Shown here in pieces: positions 1-7,948 of a stretch of 64,000 nucleotides of DNA; the stretch's first letter is position 1; every line of letters starts with the position of its first letter. Source of the DNA: Nonomuraea angiospora (GTDB lineage Bacteria; Actinomycetota; Actinomycetes; Streptosporangiales; Streptosporangiaceae); NCBI RefSeq assembly GCF_014873145.1, contig NZ_JADBEK010000001.1, forward strand, positions 12,524,001-12,588,000. Reading direction: 5' to 3'. The position numbers were made by a program, and so were the translations under genes. The notes under the pieces were generated by a model. The model was not told the origin of the DNA. It was given only the letters and a program-made list of their open reading frames with translations, and did not search any database.

Positions 1-669
1 GGAGATGAGCCGCAGGTAGCGGTCCGCTTCGGCGATGGCGGCACCCTGGTCGGCGACCTTGGAACGTGGAGCGGCGGTCATCCGGGCCAGGCCGGATCCT
101 GGCGGGAGGCTGTTCAGCCGGTGGTGGATGTGCCCGGCCAGCTCGCCCAATCGGCCGGCCTGCTCCAGCGACAGCTCCGGGCCCCGCAGATGGGAGCCCT
201 CGGCCCAAGGGAGGAGAACGTACGCGACTGCCGTGCAATGAGTTCCGCGGAAGGAGGCCAGGTCGAGCACCACCGGGACAGAGTCGTCGGCGCCCTTGAC
301 CTGCGCGGACCTCATGAGGCCGGCGGCGAGGGACAGGAGCTGGGTGGTCTTGCCCCCACCCGGAGCTCCCAGCAGGAGGAGCGACCGGCTCGCCGCCTCG
401 AACGAAGTCAGCACCCGGTCCGGAGCCTCCGCCTGCTCGGCCGCCACGGTGAGCTCGTCCGGAGGCCGCACTCGCTCAGGGGCGTCCTGCAGGTCGATGC
501 CGGCCCAGGCGGCCGGCTGATAGGCCAGCCTCGCGTCCAGCGCAGAACGTGCTTTGCGCAGTGCCCTGTCTCGGAATCCGGTGGGGAAGGTGCCGGGCGG
601 CGACGCCCTGCGGTCGGCGCGGTATTGCGCGGAAGCGAGCCACGTGGCCACCGCTCCCAGGAGGTGCAC
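1..669 (-). CDS. NACHT/STAND-like P-loop NTPase, N-terminal part, cut by the window edge
   Basis: The reading frame stays open to base 1, so only about 223 N-terminal residues are visible. A Walker A motif GAPGGGKTT lies at about residues 101-109, preceded by a hydrophobic strand (SRSLLLL). About 25 residues later comes VPVVLDLASF, the strand pattern that follows the P-loop in NACHT ATPases. An in-frame TGA lies just upstream; the first usable start after it is GTG at 669, giving a short hydrophobic N-terminus (VHLLGAVATW) that may be a membrane segment. NACHT proteins are ATP-driven oligomerising switches used in signalling or phage defence; which applies here cannot be said because the sensor and effector parts lie outside the window. 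Confidence 0.65.
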   Translation of the reverse strand, partial: MHLLGAVATWLASAQYRADRRASPPGTFPTGFRDRALRKARSALDARLAYQPAAWAGIDLQDAPERVRPPDELTVAAEQAEAPDRVLTSFEAASRSLLLLGAPGGGKTTQLLSLAAGLMRSAQVKGADDSVPVVLDLASFRGTHCTAVAYVLLPWAEGSHLRGPELSLEQAGRLGELAGHIHHRLNSLPPGSGLARMTAAPRSKVADQGAAIAEADRYLRLIS

Positions 670-1045
670 CGCCGGTATCGCCCACGGGGGCCAGGGCCGA
701 TTTCAGACTGTACGCTCGCCGATCGGCGGGAATTCAGCAATACCTCCGACCCGGGGGATCGAGCCGGCCGTGCACCATGACCAGCCCATCCGGTCCCAGA
801 CGGCGGGGTGATGGGCCGGCCTCGCCCGGTATCCCGCCCCCCGCCGGACCGCCAAGCCACCTCCGCCGTCTTGGCGTACGGGCCCCTGCGCCGCGCCCGT
901 CCTTCCCTTCTTCGTGCAACAGGGGTGACGGCCGGAAATACCACCGTGGCACCCTTTTCAAAGTCGTGGGCCGAGCCGAGCAGCAAACCGAGCAGCCGAA
1001 CGTCTCTGGAATGTGAAAGTCGAACTGCTCTCCGAAGGAGAGCCC
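670..1045. other. Intergenic region between the NTPase and the sigma-factor gene
   Basis: About 376 bp with no convincing gene; the open frames here have no recognisable protein features. It holds the divergent promoters of the two flanking genes. A perfect 12-bp palindrome, CGCCGATCGGCG, lies at 717-728, about 50 bp upstream of the NTPase start, and could be a regulator site. Confidence 0.4.
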
Positions 1046-1540
1046 TTGGCGCGAGAACGCGTGGATGTCGCGGCGATCTTCGCCGCCCATCATGTGGGTC
1101 TTGTCCGGCTGGCGCTGATCATGCTGGGTGATCAGGCGACCGCCGAGGACGTGGTCCAGGAGACGTTCGCGCGCGTCCACGCGGGAAGGTCCAGGATTCA
1201 GGACCCTGACCGCGCGCTCGCCTACATCAGATCGGGTGTGCTCAACGGCTGTCGATCGGCGCTCAGACGCCGGGCGCTGATGCTCCGGCGAGCCGTACCG
1301 TACGATCCGCCGGCCGGGTCCGCCGAAAGCGCCGCGCTGGTGAGCGAGGACCGCCGGATGGTGCTGGCGGCACTGCGCCGGTTGCCCCGAAGGCAGCGGG
1401 AGGCGCTGACGCTGCGCTACTACTTCGACCTCTCCGACCAGGAGGTCGCCGAGACCATGCGGATCAGCGCGAGCACGGCGCGGTCCACGATCGCCCGGGG
1501 GATCAAGGCCCTCGGCCGTGTACTCGAGGAGGACGCGTGA
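1046..1540 (+). CDS. ECF RNA polymerase sigma factor (SigE-like, sigma-70 regions 2 and 4)
   Basis: Region 2 reads FAAHHVGLVRLALIMLGDQATAEDVVQETF, shortened here to the hallmarks GLVRLA and AEDVVQETF (core-polymerase binding and -10 recognition). Region 4 contains LRRLPRRQREALTLRYYFDLS followed by the helix-turn-helix SDQEVAETMRISASTARST (-35 recognition). There is no region 1 or 3, as in ECF factors. The TTG at 1046 has a clear AAGGAG five bases upstream; an upstream GTG at 1013 (11 residues longer) is possible but has no ribosome site. The stop overlaps the next start as GTGA, so the two genes are translationally coupled and the partner is likely a membrane protein in the same signalling unit. 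Confidence 0.85.
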   Translation: MARERVDVAAIFAAHHVGLVRLALIMLGDQATAEDVVQETFARVHAGRSRIQDPDRALAYIRSGVLNGCRSALRRRALMLRRAVPYDPPAGSAESAALVSEDRRMVLAALRRLPRRQREALTLRYYFDLSDQEVAETMRISASTARSTIARGIKALGRVLEEDA

Positions 1541-2226
1541 ACAGTTCCGTGGAGACCCGGCTGCGGGACGCCCTGGCCGCGGTCGGAGACACCGTCGACC
1601 GGGCGAGCGTGCGGCCGCTGATGCCGCCTCGGCGGCGCAGGTTCCGCGTGCGAGCCCGGTTCGCGGTCATCGGTGCCGGGCTGGCGATGGCGGGGGCCGC
1701 CGGCGCCGTCACCCTGGCGCCGGCCGACCGGCAGCCGGTCGTGCTGGCGGCAGGTGTGTCGCCGTTCATGGCGGGAGACTGGACGGAGGGCAAGCCGGAG
1801 ATCGCTGTCTTCCTGTGCAAGGCAGGATCGGAGTCCCCCTCGTGCGGGGCGGTCGTCGAATCCAGGCAGGGCGCCGTCGCTTCAGAGATCATCGCCGAGG
1901 GGAAGGGCATCACGGTCGCTCAGCAGGCCGATCTCGAACGAGTCCTGCGGGCCAGACCGGAGCTCGCGTCGGTCACTTTCGAGGACCGGCGCGCGGCCTA
2001 CACGAAGTTCCGGCAGGAGCTGCGGCAGCGCGGCGACACCAAGCTGGCCGCCGCCCTTTCCGTCAACGACATGCCGAGCTCCTTCCGGTTGAAGATGAAG
2101 CCGGACGCTGACTGGAGCGCGGTGGCCGAAGCGGTGAAGGGCATGCCGGGGGTGGACGCCGTCATCAACCAGAAGTGCGTCGACGAGCGTGACGGGTCGG
2201 TCCCCACGGAGTGCGTCGTCAGGTAG
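1537..2226 (+). CDS. Single-pass membrane protein with FtsX-like extracellular domain, coupled to an ECF sigma factor
   Basis: 229 residues: a basic cytoplasmic tail (about 1-44, with PPRRRRFRVRARF), one transmembrane helix (about 45-62) and an external domain. The external domain matches the pattern of the FtsX extracellular domain: IAVFLCKAGSESPSC near the start, then SVTFEDRRAAYTKFRQEL, DMPSSFRLKMK and GMPGVDAVINQ. FtsX normally has four membrane helices and activates cell-wall hydrolases; here only the external domain on a single anchor is present. Its GTG start overlaps the sigma gene stop by four bases. The 40-residue cytoplasmic tail is short for a classical anti-sigma domain and has no visible zinc-binding HxxxCxxC. 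A role in relaying cell-envelope state to the sigma factor is inference. Confidence 0.7.
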   Translation: MNSSVETRLRDALAAVGDTVDRASVRPLMPPRRRRFRVRARFAVIGAGLAMAGAAGAVTLAPADRQPVVLAAGVSPFMAGDWTEGKPEIAVFLCKAGSESPSCGAVVESRQGAVASEIIAEGKGITVAQQADLERVLRARPELASVTFEDRRAAYTKFRQELRQRGDTKLAAALSVNDMPSSFRLKMKPDADWSAVAEAVKGMPGVDAVINQKCVDERDGSVPTECVVR

Positions 2227-2238
2227 CCGAGGCGAAGA

Positions 2239-2278
2239 GGTCTCCGGACGCGACACCACCAGTGACGTGACGGAGACC
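2239..2278. terminator. Candidate bidirectional terminator between convergent genes
   Basis: Inverted repeat GGTCTCCG (2239-2246) and CGGAGACC (2271-2278), eight perfect pairs with a 24-base loop, between the stops of the FtsX-domain gene and cysNC. There is no T-run; the long loop makes this only moderately convincing. Confidence 0.4.
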
Positions 2279-2295
2279 CTTCGAGCGGGACAGCC

Positions 2296-4128
2296 TCAGT
2301 CGTGCAGCAGGGCGCACAGCTCGTCTGTCGCGTCGTCGAGCGAACCGGTGCCGTCGACCACCAGGTCGGCGTGCTCCGGCGGCTCGTACGCCTGCCCGAG
2401 GCCGGTCAGGTTCGGCAGCGTGCCGGCCTTCGCCTGGGCGTACAGGCCCTTCGGGTCCCGGCGCGCGCACACCTCGGCCGGGGTGTCCACCCAGACCTCG
2501 GCGAAGTCGCCCGGCTGGAACAGGCTCTTGGCCACCGCCCGGTCCGTCCGGAACGGCGAGACCAGCGCGACGATCACGATCAGCCCGGCGTCCAGCAGGA
2601 TGCGCGTCAGCTCGGCGACCCGGCGCACGTTCTCCGCGCGATCCTCCGGGGTGAACCCGAGGTCCTTGTTCAGCCCGCTCCGGACGTTGTCGCCGTCGAG
2701 CACGTACGTGTGCAGCCCCATGGCGTGGAGCCGCCGCTCCAGCGCGTTGGCGATCGTCGACTTGCCGGCGCCCGGCAGGCCGGTCAGCCACAGCACCTTG
2801 GCCCGCTGCCCCTTCAGCCGCTGCCTGGCGTCGCGGTCGACGGTGTAGGCGTGCGGAACGACGTTGCGGCCGCGCCGCAGCGCGTGCCGGACCATGCCGG
2901 CCGCCACGGTCTCCTTGCTGACCCGGTCCACGAGCAGGAAGCTGCCCGTCTCCCGGCACGTCCGGTAGCCGTCCAGGCAGATCGGGGTGTCGGTGGTCAG
3001 CTCGACCGTGCCGATGTCGTTGAGGCCGAGCGTACGCGCGGCGAACTGCTTGCCGGAGACCACGTCCATCCGGCCGCGCACGCTCGTGACCACGGCGGGC
3101 ACGCTTCGCGACCCGGCCAGCAGCAGGTAGGAGCGGCCGTGCCGCAGCGGCTCCTCGGCGGTCCAGACCAGCGTGGCGGAGTACGCCGTCGCCGGGGAGA
3201 GCCCGTTGCCGAGGGCGCCCGGTGTGGTCAGCAGGTCACCGCGACGGACGTCGACGTCGTCGGCCAGCGTCACCGTCACGGGGGTGCCGGGGCCGGCGTG
3301 GTCGAGGTCGCCGCCGCCGGGGCCGAGCAGCCGCTCGATCCTCGACTCCACGCCGCCGCCGGCGACCGCGACGCTGTCGCCCGGCCGGACCGGGCCGCCG
3401 ACCACCGTGCCCGCGAAACCGCGGAAGTCATCCGCCCGGATCACGTACTGGACGGGCAGCCGGTAGTCGCCTTGCGGCCGGTCGGGCGGCTCCCAGGCCG
3501 ACAGCGCGCCGAGCAGCGTCGGCCCGTCGTACCAGGGCAGGTTCGGCGAGGGGTCGACGACGTTGTCCCCGCTGAGCGCGCTGGCCGGGATCACGCTCGC
3601 CACCTGGTCGAGGTCGTCGGCCGCCGACAGCACCTCGCTCGCGAGCTTCTCGAACACCGCCTGGTCGTAGTCCACCGCGTCGAGCTTGTTGACCACGGCG
3701 ATGACGGCCCGCACGCCCATCAGCGCGCAGATCGCCAGGTGACGGTGGGTCTGCTCGCGGACCCCTTTGGTGGCGTCAACGAGTAACACGGCGACGTCCG
3801 CGGTGGAGGCCGCGACCGCCATGTTGCGGGTGTACTGCTCGTGTCCCGGCGCGTCGGCGATGATCACCCGGTGCCCGGACGGCAGGTCCAGGAAGAGGTG
3901 GGCGACGTCGATGGTGATGCCCTGCTCGTGCTCTGCCTCCAGGCCGTCGGTCAGCAGCGAGTAGTCGACCTCTCCGGCAGGAATCGTGGAACCGCCGCGC
4001 CTGGTGTTCCGCGCGTAGTCGAGCTGGTCCTCGGTGGCGCTGCCGGTGTTGGCGAGCAGCCGACCGATGAGGGTGGACTTGCCGTCGTCGACCGAGCCGC
4101 AGGCGATCACTCGAAGCACCGGAATCAT
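2296..4128 (-). CDS. cysNC: Bifunctional sulfate adenylyltransferase subunit 1 / adenylylsulfate kinase (CysNC)
   Basis: 610 residues. The first ~430 form the GTPase subunit of ATP sulfurylase (GSVDDGKST at 11-19, DAPGHEQYT at 92-100, NKLD at 147-150, i.e. G1, G3 and G4). From ~448 a complete APS kinase follows, with P-loop GLPGAGKST at 450-458, the DGDNVRSGLNKDLGF substrate motif and a C-terminal AYEPPEHADL. With CysD it turns sulfate into APS and then PAPS, the donor for sulfotransferases. Its ATG shares one base with the cysD stop (TGATG). Fused CysNC is the form typically associated with PAPS production rather than simple assimilation. A sulfotransferase-like gene lies 17 kb away at 21750, so this pair may feed it. 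Confidence 0.95.
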   Translation of the reverse strand: MIPVLRVIACGSVDDGKSTLIGRLLANTGSATEDQLDYARNTRRGGSTIPAGEVDYSLLTDGLEAEHEQGITIDVAHLFLDLPSGHRVIIADAPGHEQYTRNMAVAASTADVAVLLVDATKGVREQTHRHLAICALMGVRAVIAVVNKLDAVDYDQAVFEKLASEVLSAADDLDQVASVIPASALSGDNVVDPSPNLPWYDGPTLLGALSAWEPPDRPQGDYRLPVQYVIRADDFRGFAGTVVGGPVRPGDSVAVAGGGVESRIERLLGPGGGDLDHAGPGTPVTVTLADDVDVRRGDLLTTPGALGNGLSPATAYSATLVWTAEEPLRHGRSYLLLAGSRSVPAVVTSVRGRMDVVSGKQFAARTLGLNDIGTVELTTDTPICLDGYRTCRETGSFLLVDRVSKETVAAGMVRHALRRGRNVVPHAYTVDRDARQRLKGQRAKVLWLTGLPGAGKSTIANALERRLHAMGLHTYVLDGDNVRSGLNKDLGFTPEDRAENVRRVAELTRILLDAGLIVIVALVSPFRTDRAVAKSLFQPGDFAEVWVDTPAEVCARRDPKGLYAQAKAGTLPNLTGLGQAYEPPEHADLVVDGTGSLDDATDELCALLHD

Positions 4129-5018
4129 CAGAAGTACCCCTCCGACTTCTTGCTCTCAATGGATGTGCCGCCCTCGCCGTCGATGAGCCGGCCGGCGCGT
4201 TCGGACCTGCGGTCGAGCCGCATCTCGTCGATGATCTCGTCGAGGGTCTCGGCCTTCGACTCGACGGCCGCGGTCAGCGGGTAGCAGCCGAGCGTGCGGA
4301 ACCGCACCTGGCGCAGCAGCGGCCGCTCGCCGGGCGACAGCGGGAAGCGCTCGTCGTCCACCATGATCAGCGAGCCGTTCCGCTCGACGACCGGGCGGGG
4401 TGCGCTGAAGTACAGCGGCACCACGGGGATGCCCTCCCGCCTGATGTAGCGCCAGACGTCCAGCTCCGTCCAGTTGGACAGCGGGAACACGCGCATCGAC
4501 TGGCCTTCGGCCAGCTCGGTGTTCGCCCACCACCAGAACTCCGGACGCTGCGAGCGCGGCTCCCAGCGGTGGCCGGGCTCGCGCAGCGAGAAGATCCTCT
4601 CCTTGGCCCGCGACCGCTCCTCGTCGCGCCGCGCGCCGCCGATCGCCGCGTCGAACCCGCCCTCGTCGAGCGCCTGGCGCAGCGCGACGGTCTTCATGAT
4701 CCGCGTGTGCTCGTGCGCGCCGTGGGTGAACGGTGTCACCCGCTCGGGGTTGGTGTGCACCCGCAGGTCGAGCCCCAGCCGCCGGGCCGTGTCGTCCCGG
4801 AAGGCGATCATCTCGCGGAACTTCCAGAGGGTGTCGATGTGCAGCACCGGGAACGGCATCCGGCCGGGCGCGAACGCCTTGATCGCCAGGTGCAGCAGCA
4901 CCGAGGAGTCCTTGCCGATCGAATAGAGCAGCACCGGCCGGCGAAAGGCGCCGGCGACCTCGCGCATCACGTGGATCGCCTCGGCTTCGAGCATGTCCAG
5001 GACGTCTTCTTCGGCCAC
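4128..5018 (-). CDS. cysD: Sulfate adenylyltransferase subunit 2 (CysD)
   Basis: PP-loop ATP pyrophosphatase subunit that adenylates sulfate using ATP, with CysN supplying GTP hydrolysis. Visible signatures are [12 protein letters not shown], the PP-loop region [61 protein letters not shown] and the C-terminal RTLGCYPLT. The GTG at 5018 is preferred (296 residues, usual family length) because GGAGGG lies seven bases upstream; a longer frame to 5129 adds 37 residues with no family similarity. First gene of a two-gene operon with cysNC. Confidence 0.93.
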   Translation of the reverse strand: MAEEDVLDMLEAEAIHVMREVAGAFRRPVLLYSIGKDSSVLLHLAIKAFAPGRMPFPVLHIDTLWKFREMIAFRDDTARRLGLDLRVHTNPERVTPFTHGAHEHTRIMKTVALRQALDEGGFDAAIGGARRDEERSRAKERIFSLREPGHRWEPRSQRPEFWWWANTELAEGQSMRVFPLSNWTELDVWRYIRREGIPVVPLYFSAPRPVVERNGSLIMVDDERFPLSPGERPLLRQVRFRTLGCYPLTAAVESKAETLDEIIDEMRLDRRSERAGRLIDGEGGTSIESKKSEGYF

Positions 5019-5142
5019 GTATCGGCCCTCCGTCGTCGCTAACGGTTCTTCGTGGTCCAGCCGCCGGCCGCGGTGTCGAGCGACCTGAAGGGCGGCGGGC
5101 GGGTCGGTCCCCCTGATCCCCGCGGCCATGCTCCTCTATAGT

Positions 5143-5167
5143 AACCTATAAAAGCCTTATAACGGTT
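5143..5167. promoter_or_regulatory. AT-rich inverted repeat between cysD and the GNAT gene
   Basis: AACCTATAA (5143-5151) and TTATAACGGTT (5157-5167) form an imperfect inverted repeat with a five-base spacer, in an AT-rich island in otherwise GC-rich DNA. It lies in the divergent promoter region of cysD (minus) and the acetyltransferase (plus). Probable promoter/operator for sulfate activation; the regulator is not identified. Confidence 0.5.
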
Positions 5168-5193
5168 ATTCGCGTCAGATTGGCGGTGCGGCG

Positions 5194-5787
5194 ATGAATG
5201 CGACGGCATCCGGCTCCCTGACTGTCAAGGAGCTGTCCAAGAAGACCTGGAGCGACTTCGAGGCCGTTCTAGGAACGAACGGAGGCGCCCGCGGGTGCTG
5301 GTGCATGCACTGGCGGCTGTCCATCGCGGAGTGGACGGAGGGAAAGGGCGAGGGAAACAAGCGGGCCATGAGCCGCCTCGCCCAGCGCGATCCGGCGCCC
5401 GGCGTCGTCGTCTACGAGAACGACACGCCGGTGGCGTGGTGCTCGCTCGGGCCGCGTTCCTCGTTTCCCAGACTTGAGCGTTCGCCGCTGCTGGCGAACA
5501 TCGACGACGAGCCGGTCTGCGCGATCACGTGCGTCTTCGTGCAGAAGAAGCGTCGCGGCTCCGGGCTGCTGCCGGCCATTCTCGAAGCCGTCTGCGAGTA
5601 CGCGGCCTCCGCGGGCTACCCGGCCGCCGAGGGCTATCCGATCGAACCTCGCGCCGGGAAGCGCGCGGGCGCGGACACGGCGATGACCGGGATAGCCAGC
5701 GCCTTCCTCGACGCCGGATTCTCCGAGGTGGCCCGCCCGCGTGCCGATCGGCCGATCATGCGGCGCAAGCTCCGTGCCGCCCGATGA
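5194..5787 (+). CDS. GNAT-family N-acetyltransferase
   Basis: 197 residues. The N-terminal block GARGCWCMHWRL is a recurring signature of a GNAT subgroup, and the acetyl-CoA-binding region lies around CAITCVFVQKKRRGSGLLPAI, with the basic loop KKRRGSG replacing the classical RxxGxG/A. The substrate is unknown. The gene is transcribed away from cysD and could be co-regulated by the intervening inverted repeat. No strong ribosome site precedes the ATG, so the start is not certain. Confidence 0.75.
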   Translation: MNATASGSLTVKELSKKTWSDFEAVLGTNGGARGCWCMHWRLSIAEWTEGKGEGNKRAMSRLAQRDPAPGVVVYENDTPVAWCSLGPRSSFPRLERSPLLANIDDEPVCAITCVFVQKKRRGSGLLPAILEAVCEYAASAGYPAAEGYPIEPRAGKRAGADTAMTGIASAFLDAGFSEVARPRADRPIMRRKLRAAR

Positions 5788-5843
5788 CGCGGGTCAGCGG
5801 TGCGTCCGGCCGATCGCGCGTCGCCGGGTGACGCGAGCGGCGA

Positions 5844-6449
5844 TCAGCGGTGCGTCCGCCCCTGACGGTGGCGGCGCGCCTTCTCGCGATTGCCGCAGAT
5901 GTTCATGCTGCACCAGCGGCGGCGCCCGCCCCGAGAGGAGTCCAGGAACAGCCAACCGCATCTCCCGCACGCCCTGATCCGGTCGCGCGGAAGGGTGAAC
6001 AGCGCCTGGACCACCAGCAGTGACAGGGCCGCGGGGATCGCCCCCGGCGCCGTCCAGTCCACGGTGAAGCGGTCGAGCGCGGGATCGATCTGCTGGACCT
6101 GCTCGGCCCGCACGCCCGCCCCGGCCCGTTCGAGAAGCGCCCCGAAAGGTCCGGCCGGCACCGCCTCGCCGTGCGCGACGGCGCTGAACACGGCCCACGC
6201 CTGCTCGCGGACGGCCTGAACCTCCGGCACGAGGCCGCTCGCGGAGGTCTCCGTCAAGGACGGCACCTCCTCGAACAGCCCCGCGGACGCGCACCACGTC
6301 AGGACGTCCGAGGGTGCCTTCAACAGCTCGCCCTCCTCGGCCGGGTGGGTGCGGTCGAAGACGGTGTTCGTGAGGTCCAGGACCGGGTGGCCGCCGATGA
6401 AGTGGGCGTCCTGCCAGGGTGACCGGGCCTTGGTAGCAAGAGTAACCAT
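5844..6449 (-). CDS. CGNR zinc-finger transcriptional regulator with ABATE domain
   Basis: 201 residues from the ATG at 6449. The N-terminal half (FIGGHPVLDLTNTV) is the ABATE ligand-binding domain; the C-terminal half is the zinc finger CGRC (161-164) ... WCS (180) ... CGNREKARRH (185 onward), which gives the family its name and binds DNA. A longer frame to 6641 exists but runs back through an AT-rich palindrome and into the neighbouring gene's end. A TATACT box lies seven bases before the ATG, suggesting a leaderless transcript. It sits just downstream of the MFS exporter gene of the biosynthetic operon and is a candidate controller of it (inference). Confidence 0.85.
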   Translation of the reverse strand: MVTLATKARSPWQDAHFIGGHPVLDLTNTVFDRTHPAEEGELLKAPSDVLTWCASAGLFEEVPSLTETSASGLVPEVQAVREQAWAVFSAVAHGEAVPAGPFGALLERAGAGVRAEQVQQIDPALDRFTVDWTAPGAIPAALSLLVVQALFTLPRDRIRACGRCGWLFLDSSRGGRRRWCSMNICGNREKARRHRQGRTHR

Positions 6450-6468
6450 TATAAGCAGTATATATGGT
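6445..6468. promoter_or_regulatory. Palindromic operator/promoter overlapping the CGNR gene start
   Basis: Arms ACCATTATA (6445-6453) and TATATATGGT (6459-6468) around AGCAG form a near-perfect AT-rich palindrome that includes the ATG (6447-6449) and, on the minus strand, a TATACT -10 box. A protein bound here would block the start of transcription, which fits autoregulation by the CGNR protein. Confidence 0.55.
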
Positions 6469-6519
6469 TCTCGGCCGTAGGCCAGGGCGCAGGCGCATCG
6501 GGAGTATCGGGAGCCCGGG

Positions 6520-7947
6520 CTACGCGATCTCTCCCTGGAAACGTCTCCGGAGAAGGACGGTCGTGATGACCGCCGCGACCGCGAACCCGACCGAGCACCA
6601 CAGAGACCAGCGCCAGCCCGCGAGGACGGCGTCGGCCCCACCGGTGACCCTGGCGAAGTGGGCCGCCACCGACGTCACGACTCCGACGCCCACGGCCAGC
6701 CCCAGCTGCTGGGAGACGTTGATCAGAGCGCCGGCCGTGGCCCGTCGCCCCTCGTCGGCGCCGTTGGTGCCGGCGATGCTGGTCGTGATCAGCGCGAGGA
6801 TGTGGCCGAAGGCGTTCACGGAGGTGCCGATCAGGATGAGGGCGAGGCCGTAACTCTCCGGCAGGCCCACCATGATCAGGATGCCGATCGTCTCGATGAC
6901 GATCCCGGTAAGGAGGACTCGGTAAAGCCCGAAGCGCTCGACGAGTTTGCCCGCGTAGATCCCGGTGACGATCGCGATCGCGCCCGAGACCGCGAACGTC
7001 AGGCCGGTCGTGAGCGCGCCCAGGCCGAGATGCGTCTGCAGGTAGAGGGTGAGAATGAACAGCATTCCGCCGTAGGAGCAGATCAGCAGGACGTTGACCA
7101 GGTTGGCCGCGCCGATGGCGGCGGTGCGGAAGATGGAGATCGGCACGAGGGCGTTGTCCTTGCGGGACTCCACCCAGACGAACAGGGCCACGGCGGGCAC
7201 CGCGATCCCGGCGGCGAGCAGGATCGGAGCCGACACCCAGCCGTACTTCTCCCCGTCGGTGAGGGCGAACACCAGCGCGACCATGCCCGTGGTCGCCAGG
7301 GCGACGCCGATGAGGTCCAGGTGGCGGGAGGCGTGCGTGTCCCGGCTCTCATCGAGATAGGCCCTCGCGAGCAGGCCGGCGACCAGGACGATGGGCACGT
7401 TGATCAGGAAGACGGACCGCCAGCCGGCGTACTCGGTGAGAATGCCCCCGAGCACCATGCCGGAGACGAACCCCGCCGACAGCGCCGACCCGTAGATGCC
7501 GAGCGCGCGTTCGCGCTGCGCTCCTTCCGGGACGGCCGCCTGGAGCAGCCCCAGACCCGCCGGGGCGATGAACGCGGCGGCGACCCCCTGCAGGGCGCGG
7601 CCCGCGATGAGAGCCGCCGGCGACCAGGCGAGGCCCGCGAGGAGCGAAGCGAGGACGAAGCCGGCCATGCTCCAGATGAACACCCGCTTTCTCCCGAACA
7701 GATCGGCGACCCTTCCCCCGAGGAGGAGGAAGCCGCAGAAGGCAAGGGGATAGGCGGAGAGCACCCACGCGATGCCGCCCCCGGTGAATCCCATGCCCTC
7801 GCGAATGCTCGGGGCGGCGACGTTGATGATCGAATAGTCGAGGGCGACCAGGAACTGGGTGCCGCAGATGACGGTGAGCTGCCAGAACTGCCGTGACTGG
7901 AATCTGCTCTCCACCCTTCCAGTCGCGTGCGACGATGCTTCGCTCAT
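6520..7947 (-). CDS. MFS drug-exporter-type transporter (DHA2-like)
   Basis: 475 residues with many hydrophobic helices (about 14). Motif A GGRVADLFGRKR lies after the second helix and a DHA family signature VALDYSIINVAAPSI lies in helix 1. Proton-driven efflux of a small molecule across the cytoplasmic membrane is the family function. It starts one base after the aspartate kinase stop and is the last gene of the biosynthetic operon, so it is the best candidate for product export or self-resistance. Confidence 0.88.
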   Translation of the reverse strand: MSEASSHATGRVESRFQSRQFWQLTVICGTQFLVALDYSIINVAAPSIREGMGFTGGGIAWVLSAYPLAFCGFLLLGGRVADLFGRKRVFIWSMAGFVLASLLAGLAWSPAALIAGRALQGVAAAFIAPAGLGLLQAAVPEGAQRERALGIYGSALSAGFVSGMVLGGILTEYAGWRSVFLINVPIVLVAGLLARAYLDESRDTHASRHLDLIGVALATTGMVALVFALTDGEKYGWVSAPILLAAGIAVPAVALFVWVESRKDNALVPISIFRTAAIGAANLVNVLLICSYGGMLFILTLYLQTHLGLGALTTGLTFAVSGAIAIVTGIYAGKLVERFGLYRVLLTGIVIETIGILIMVGLPESYGLALILIGTSVNAFGHILALITTSIAGTNGADEGRRATAGALINVSQQLGLAVGVGVVTSVAAHFARVTGGADAVLAGWRWSLWCSVGFAVAAVITTVLLRRRFQGEIA

Positions 7948-7948
7948 T

